A model generated the notes under the pieces. The model saw only the letters and a program-made list of their open reading frames with translations, was not told where the DNA came from and made no database searches. Position numbers and translations under genes: made by a program. Below are positions 14,664-16,651 of a stretch of 16,651 nt of DNA, in pieces (the stretch's first letter is position 1; each line of letters starts with the position of its first letter). This stretch comes from Vulcanimicrobiota bacterium (GTDB taxonomy: Bacteria; Eremiobacterota; Eremiobacteria; Baltobacterales; Baltobacteraceae), in assembly GCA_030042755.1 (NCBI GenBank), contig JASHZC010000343.1, positions 1-16,651 on the forward strand. The letters run 5' to 3'.

Positions 14664-15775
14664 AGTTCTGTTTCGTTATTCACCCGCTTTCGCTCGACGA
14701 CGTTGCGCGATACGAACCCGGTGCAGCCGGGAAGGGCGCGCCGATCATCCGCAAGATCCTCGAGTGGATGCCGTCGTACGCCGCCGTCCACGTCACCGGC
14801 GTGCGGACCCCCGACGGACGCGAAACCGAGGGCTGGTTTGTCGCTGCTCCGCTGCTTCCCGAGCAAATAATGGATCTGCCGCGCGAAGAGGTCTACAAGC
14901 GCATCGTGCGCGCAATCGAGATCGGCGCGGAACTGGGCGCGGAAGTCGCCGGCTTGGGAGCGTTTACCGGAGTGGTTGGCGACGGGGGCATCACGATTGC
15001 CGAACGCTCGCCCATCGCGGTGACGACGGGGAATTCGCTCACGATCGCTGCCGGCATACAAAGTTTCTTCCGCGGCGCGCGCGAGATGGACGTCGATCCG
15101 GCGCAATCGACTGCAACGATCGTCGGCGCGACAGGCTCGATCGGCGGCGCCTGCGTGAAGCTGATTGCGCCCTTCGTAAACCATATCGTGCTCGTTGCGC
15201 GCAACAACACGCGCCTTTCGAAGTTTGCCGAGCAAATGAAGAACGAACTGCCGTGCGAGGTCTCGTATACGACCGATATTCCGCAAGCAGTGCGCCGCTC
15301 GCAACTCGTGCTGACGGCGACGTCTTCAACGCAGGACGTCATCGAGCCGGAAGATTTACGGACCGGCGCGGTTGTGTGCGAGCTCTCTCTCCCGCACGAC
15401 GTGAGCCGCCGTGTCGCGGTCGAACGCCCGGACGTGCTCGTCACCGAAGGCGGAAACATGGTCGTTCCCGGCCATCCGTTCTTCGAGCGCGTGCGCGAGC
15501 CTGGAACTGAATTCGATCTCAATCTGCCGCCGCGAACTGCGCTCGCGTGCATGAGCGAGACGATGGTTCTCGCACTCGAAAATCGCGCCGAATGTTACAC
15601 GCTCGGTCGCGGCATCGATGTCAACAAGGTCGTCGAGATCGAGCAAATGGCGGCGCGCTGCGGTTTCACGTTGGCCGACATGCGCGCGTTCGATGCGGCA
15701 ATCACGCCGGAGAAGATTGCGGCGACAAAAGCAGCGGCGCTGCGCATCGACAACGTGGGAGCGAGCACGACGTGA
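14660..15775 (+). CDS. acyl-ACP reductase (AAR)-like enzyme
   Basis: The 371-aa protein resembles cyanobacterial acyl-[acyl-carrier-protein] reductase, which reduces acyl-ACP or acyl-CoA to fatty aldehyde with NADPH. Shared blocks are GLGAFTGVVG (98-107), the TTGN motif (122-125), the Rossmann loop VGATGSIGGA (155-164) followed by VLVARNNTRL, EGGNMVVPGHPFF, and LACMSETMVLALE. In the last, Cys297 aligns with the catalytic, acylated Cys294 of Synechococcus AAR (FACFAEAMLLEFE). The C-terminal LGRGIDVNKVVEIEQMAARCGF also matches. The N-terminal 60 residues differ, and the C-terminus runs about 25 residues longer. Automatic annotation might call it shikimate dehydrogenase-like. Coupled by ATGA to the SRPBCC gene and by GTGA to the next; no aldehyde-deformylating oxygenase is seen. 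Confidence 0.82.
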   Translation: MKFCFVIHPLSLDDVARYEPGAAGKGAPIIRKILEWMPSYAAVHVTGVRTPDGRETEGWFVAAPLLPEQIMDLPREEVYKRIVRAIEIGAELGAEVAGLGAFTGVVGDGGITIAERSPIAVTTGNSLTIAAGIQSFFRGAREMDVDPAQSTATIVGATGSIGGACVKLIAPFVNHIVLVARNNTRLSKFAEQMKNELPCEVSYTTDIPQAVRRSQLVLTATSSTQDVIEPEDLRTGAVVCELSLPHDVSRRVAVERPDVLVTEGGNMVVPGHPFFERVREPGTEFDLNLPPRTALACMSETMVLALENRAECYTLGRGIDVNKVVEIEQMAARCGFTLADMRAFDAAITPEKIAATKAAALRIDNVGASTT

Positions 15776-16651
15776 AGCGCGTGGTTTCGGTTTCGCTGGG
15801 CAGTTCGACGCGGGATCACCGCGCGGTCGTGCAACTGCTCGGGGAAGAGTTCGACATTTCGCGGGAAGGCGTCGACGGAAAGCTCGATGCCGCAATCGCG
15901 CGCGTGCGCGAACTCGACGGAGCGGTCGATGCCATCGGTCTTGGCGGAATCGACGTGTATCTCTATGCCGGATCGAAGCGCTACGCGTTGCGTGACGGCG
16001 TGCGGCTGCTGCAGGCCGCGAAGGTGACGCCCGTCGTCGACGGGAGCGGCTTAAAAAACACGCTCGAGCGCAATGCAGTCCGGTACATGCAAGACGAGAT
16101 GGGCATACATCTGCGCGGCAAGCACGTGCTGATGGTCAGCGCGCTCGACCGTTTTGGAATGGCGCAGGCGTTGGTCGACGCCGGCGCCGACATCCTGTTC
16201 GGCGATTTCATCTTTGCACTCGACAAAGACATGGCGGTGCGCGACCTGCACACGTTCGAGGAGATGGCGGAGAAGTATCTGCCGGACGCGTGCAAGCTCC
16301 CGTTTCAATTTTTCTATCCAACCGGGAAAAAGCAAGAGAAGCCGCCCGAGCCCAAATATCCGCAATACTATGAGGAAGCCGATATCATCGCGGGCGACTT
16401 TCACTTCATGCGCCAATTCATGCCGGAACGGATCGACGGGAAGATCGTGCTGACAAACACGGTAACTCCCGCGAACGTCGACGAATTGCGCGATCGCGGT
16501 GTGAATATGCTGATTACCACAACGCCCGATTTTCAAGGCCGTTCTTTCGGGACCAACGTCGTCGAGGCTGCTCTGTTGGCGCTGCTCGGCAAGCGCTGGG
16601 AAGACGTCAGTCCGAACGATTACGAGCGGCTATTGCGCGAATTGCACTTGC
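15772..16651 (+). CDS. quinate 5-dehydrogenase-labelled family protein, 3' end missing
   Basis: An open frame runs from GTG 15772 to the window end (293 complete codons, no stop). The GTG overlaps the upstream stop as GTGA, and GGGAG at 15757-15761 serves as ribosome site. From memory, the sequence (VKRVVSVSLGSSTRDHR, GLGGIDVYLYAG, VVDGSGLKNTLERNAVRYM, VLMVSALDRFGMAQAL, AGADILFGDFIFAL) belongs to a family that databases label quinate 5-dehydrogenase. I cannot see the glycine-rich GxGxxG/A loop or the Lys-Asp pair of true shikimate/quinate dehydrogenases, so that label is doubtful. TTTPDFQGRSFGTNVVEAALLALLG near the end is strikingly regular and likely conserved. It probably works on the same substrate as the AAR-like enzyme. 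Confidence 0.75.
   Translation, partial: MKRVVSVSLGSSTRDHRAVVQLLGEEFDISREGVDGKLDAAIARVRELDGAVDAIGLGGIDVYLYAGSKRYALRDGVRLLQAAKVTPVVDGSGLKNTLERNAVRYMQDEMGIHLRGKHVLMVSALDRFGMAQALVDAGADILFGDFIFALDKDMAVRDLHTFEEMAEKYLPDACKLPFQFFYPTGKKQEKPPEPKYPQYYEEADIIAGDFHFMRQFMPERIDGKIVLTNTVTPANVDELRDRGVNMLITTTPDFQGRSFGTNVVEAALLALLGKRWEDVSPNDYERLLRELHL

Overview
The window is about 60% GC and gene-dense. No gap without a gene exceeds about 230 bases, and I see no insertion sequence, CRISPR array, rRNA or complete tRNA. It looks like chromosomal DNA from a deep-branching bacterium on the Gram-positive/terrabacterial side. The LexA operator is of the Bacillus/Actinobacteria type, lexA is divergent from a YneA-like LysM gene, pantothenate kinase is type III, and TTG and GTG starts are common. 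Candidatus Eremiobacterota (WPS-2) or another uncultured high-GC terrabacterial lineage would fit, but this placement is inference without a marker-gene tree.

Layout. (1) Positions 1-3337, plus strand: the 3' part of an acyl-CoA dehydrogenase, a hairpin, the 3' half of a serine-type tRNA on the minus strand, then sucC-sucD (succinyl-CoA ligase) and a small CxxC protein. (2) Positions 3339-4462: a LysM membrane protein (minus) divergent from lexA (plus), with one good SOS box between them; this is the lexA/yneA divergon of Firmicutes. (3) Positions 4416-7247: an orphan PTS EIIC-like membrane protein, a YnbB-type PLP enzyme and a PilZ protein, all in the lexA direction. (4) Positions 7251-7589: a small unknown minus-strand gene, then a short intergenic region with repeated TACCAG motifs. 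(5) Positions 7590-11188: an FHA-domain protein followed by panC, coaBC and coaX, which together cover pantothenate synthesis, its phosphorylation and conversion to 4'-phosphopantetheine, then an exported DUF3465-like protein. (6) Positions 11215-16651: a DusB-type tRNA-dihydrouridine synthase with its own promoter-like palindrome, an unknown protein, and a tightly coupled set of four genes: a class III aminotransferase, a START/SRPBCC protein, a homologue of cyanobacterial acyl-ACP reductase with the catalytic cysteine retained, and a protein of the family labelled quinate 5-dehydrogenase, cut by the window end.

The last four genes overlap or abut (TTGA, 2-nt gap, ATGA, GTGA) and are the best candidate for an undescribed pathway. 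An enzyme that can make an aldehyde from an acyl thioester, an enzyme that can aminate aldehydes, a hydrophobic-ligand-binding fold and an uncharacterised enzyme are co-translated. A fatty-aldehyde-to-fatty-amine route is one testable reading, but it is inference. Other points of interest are the half tRNA, the SOS divergon, active-site substitutions in CoaX and CoaBC, and the orphan EIIC.
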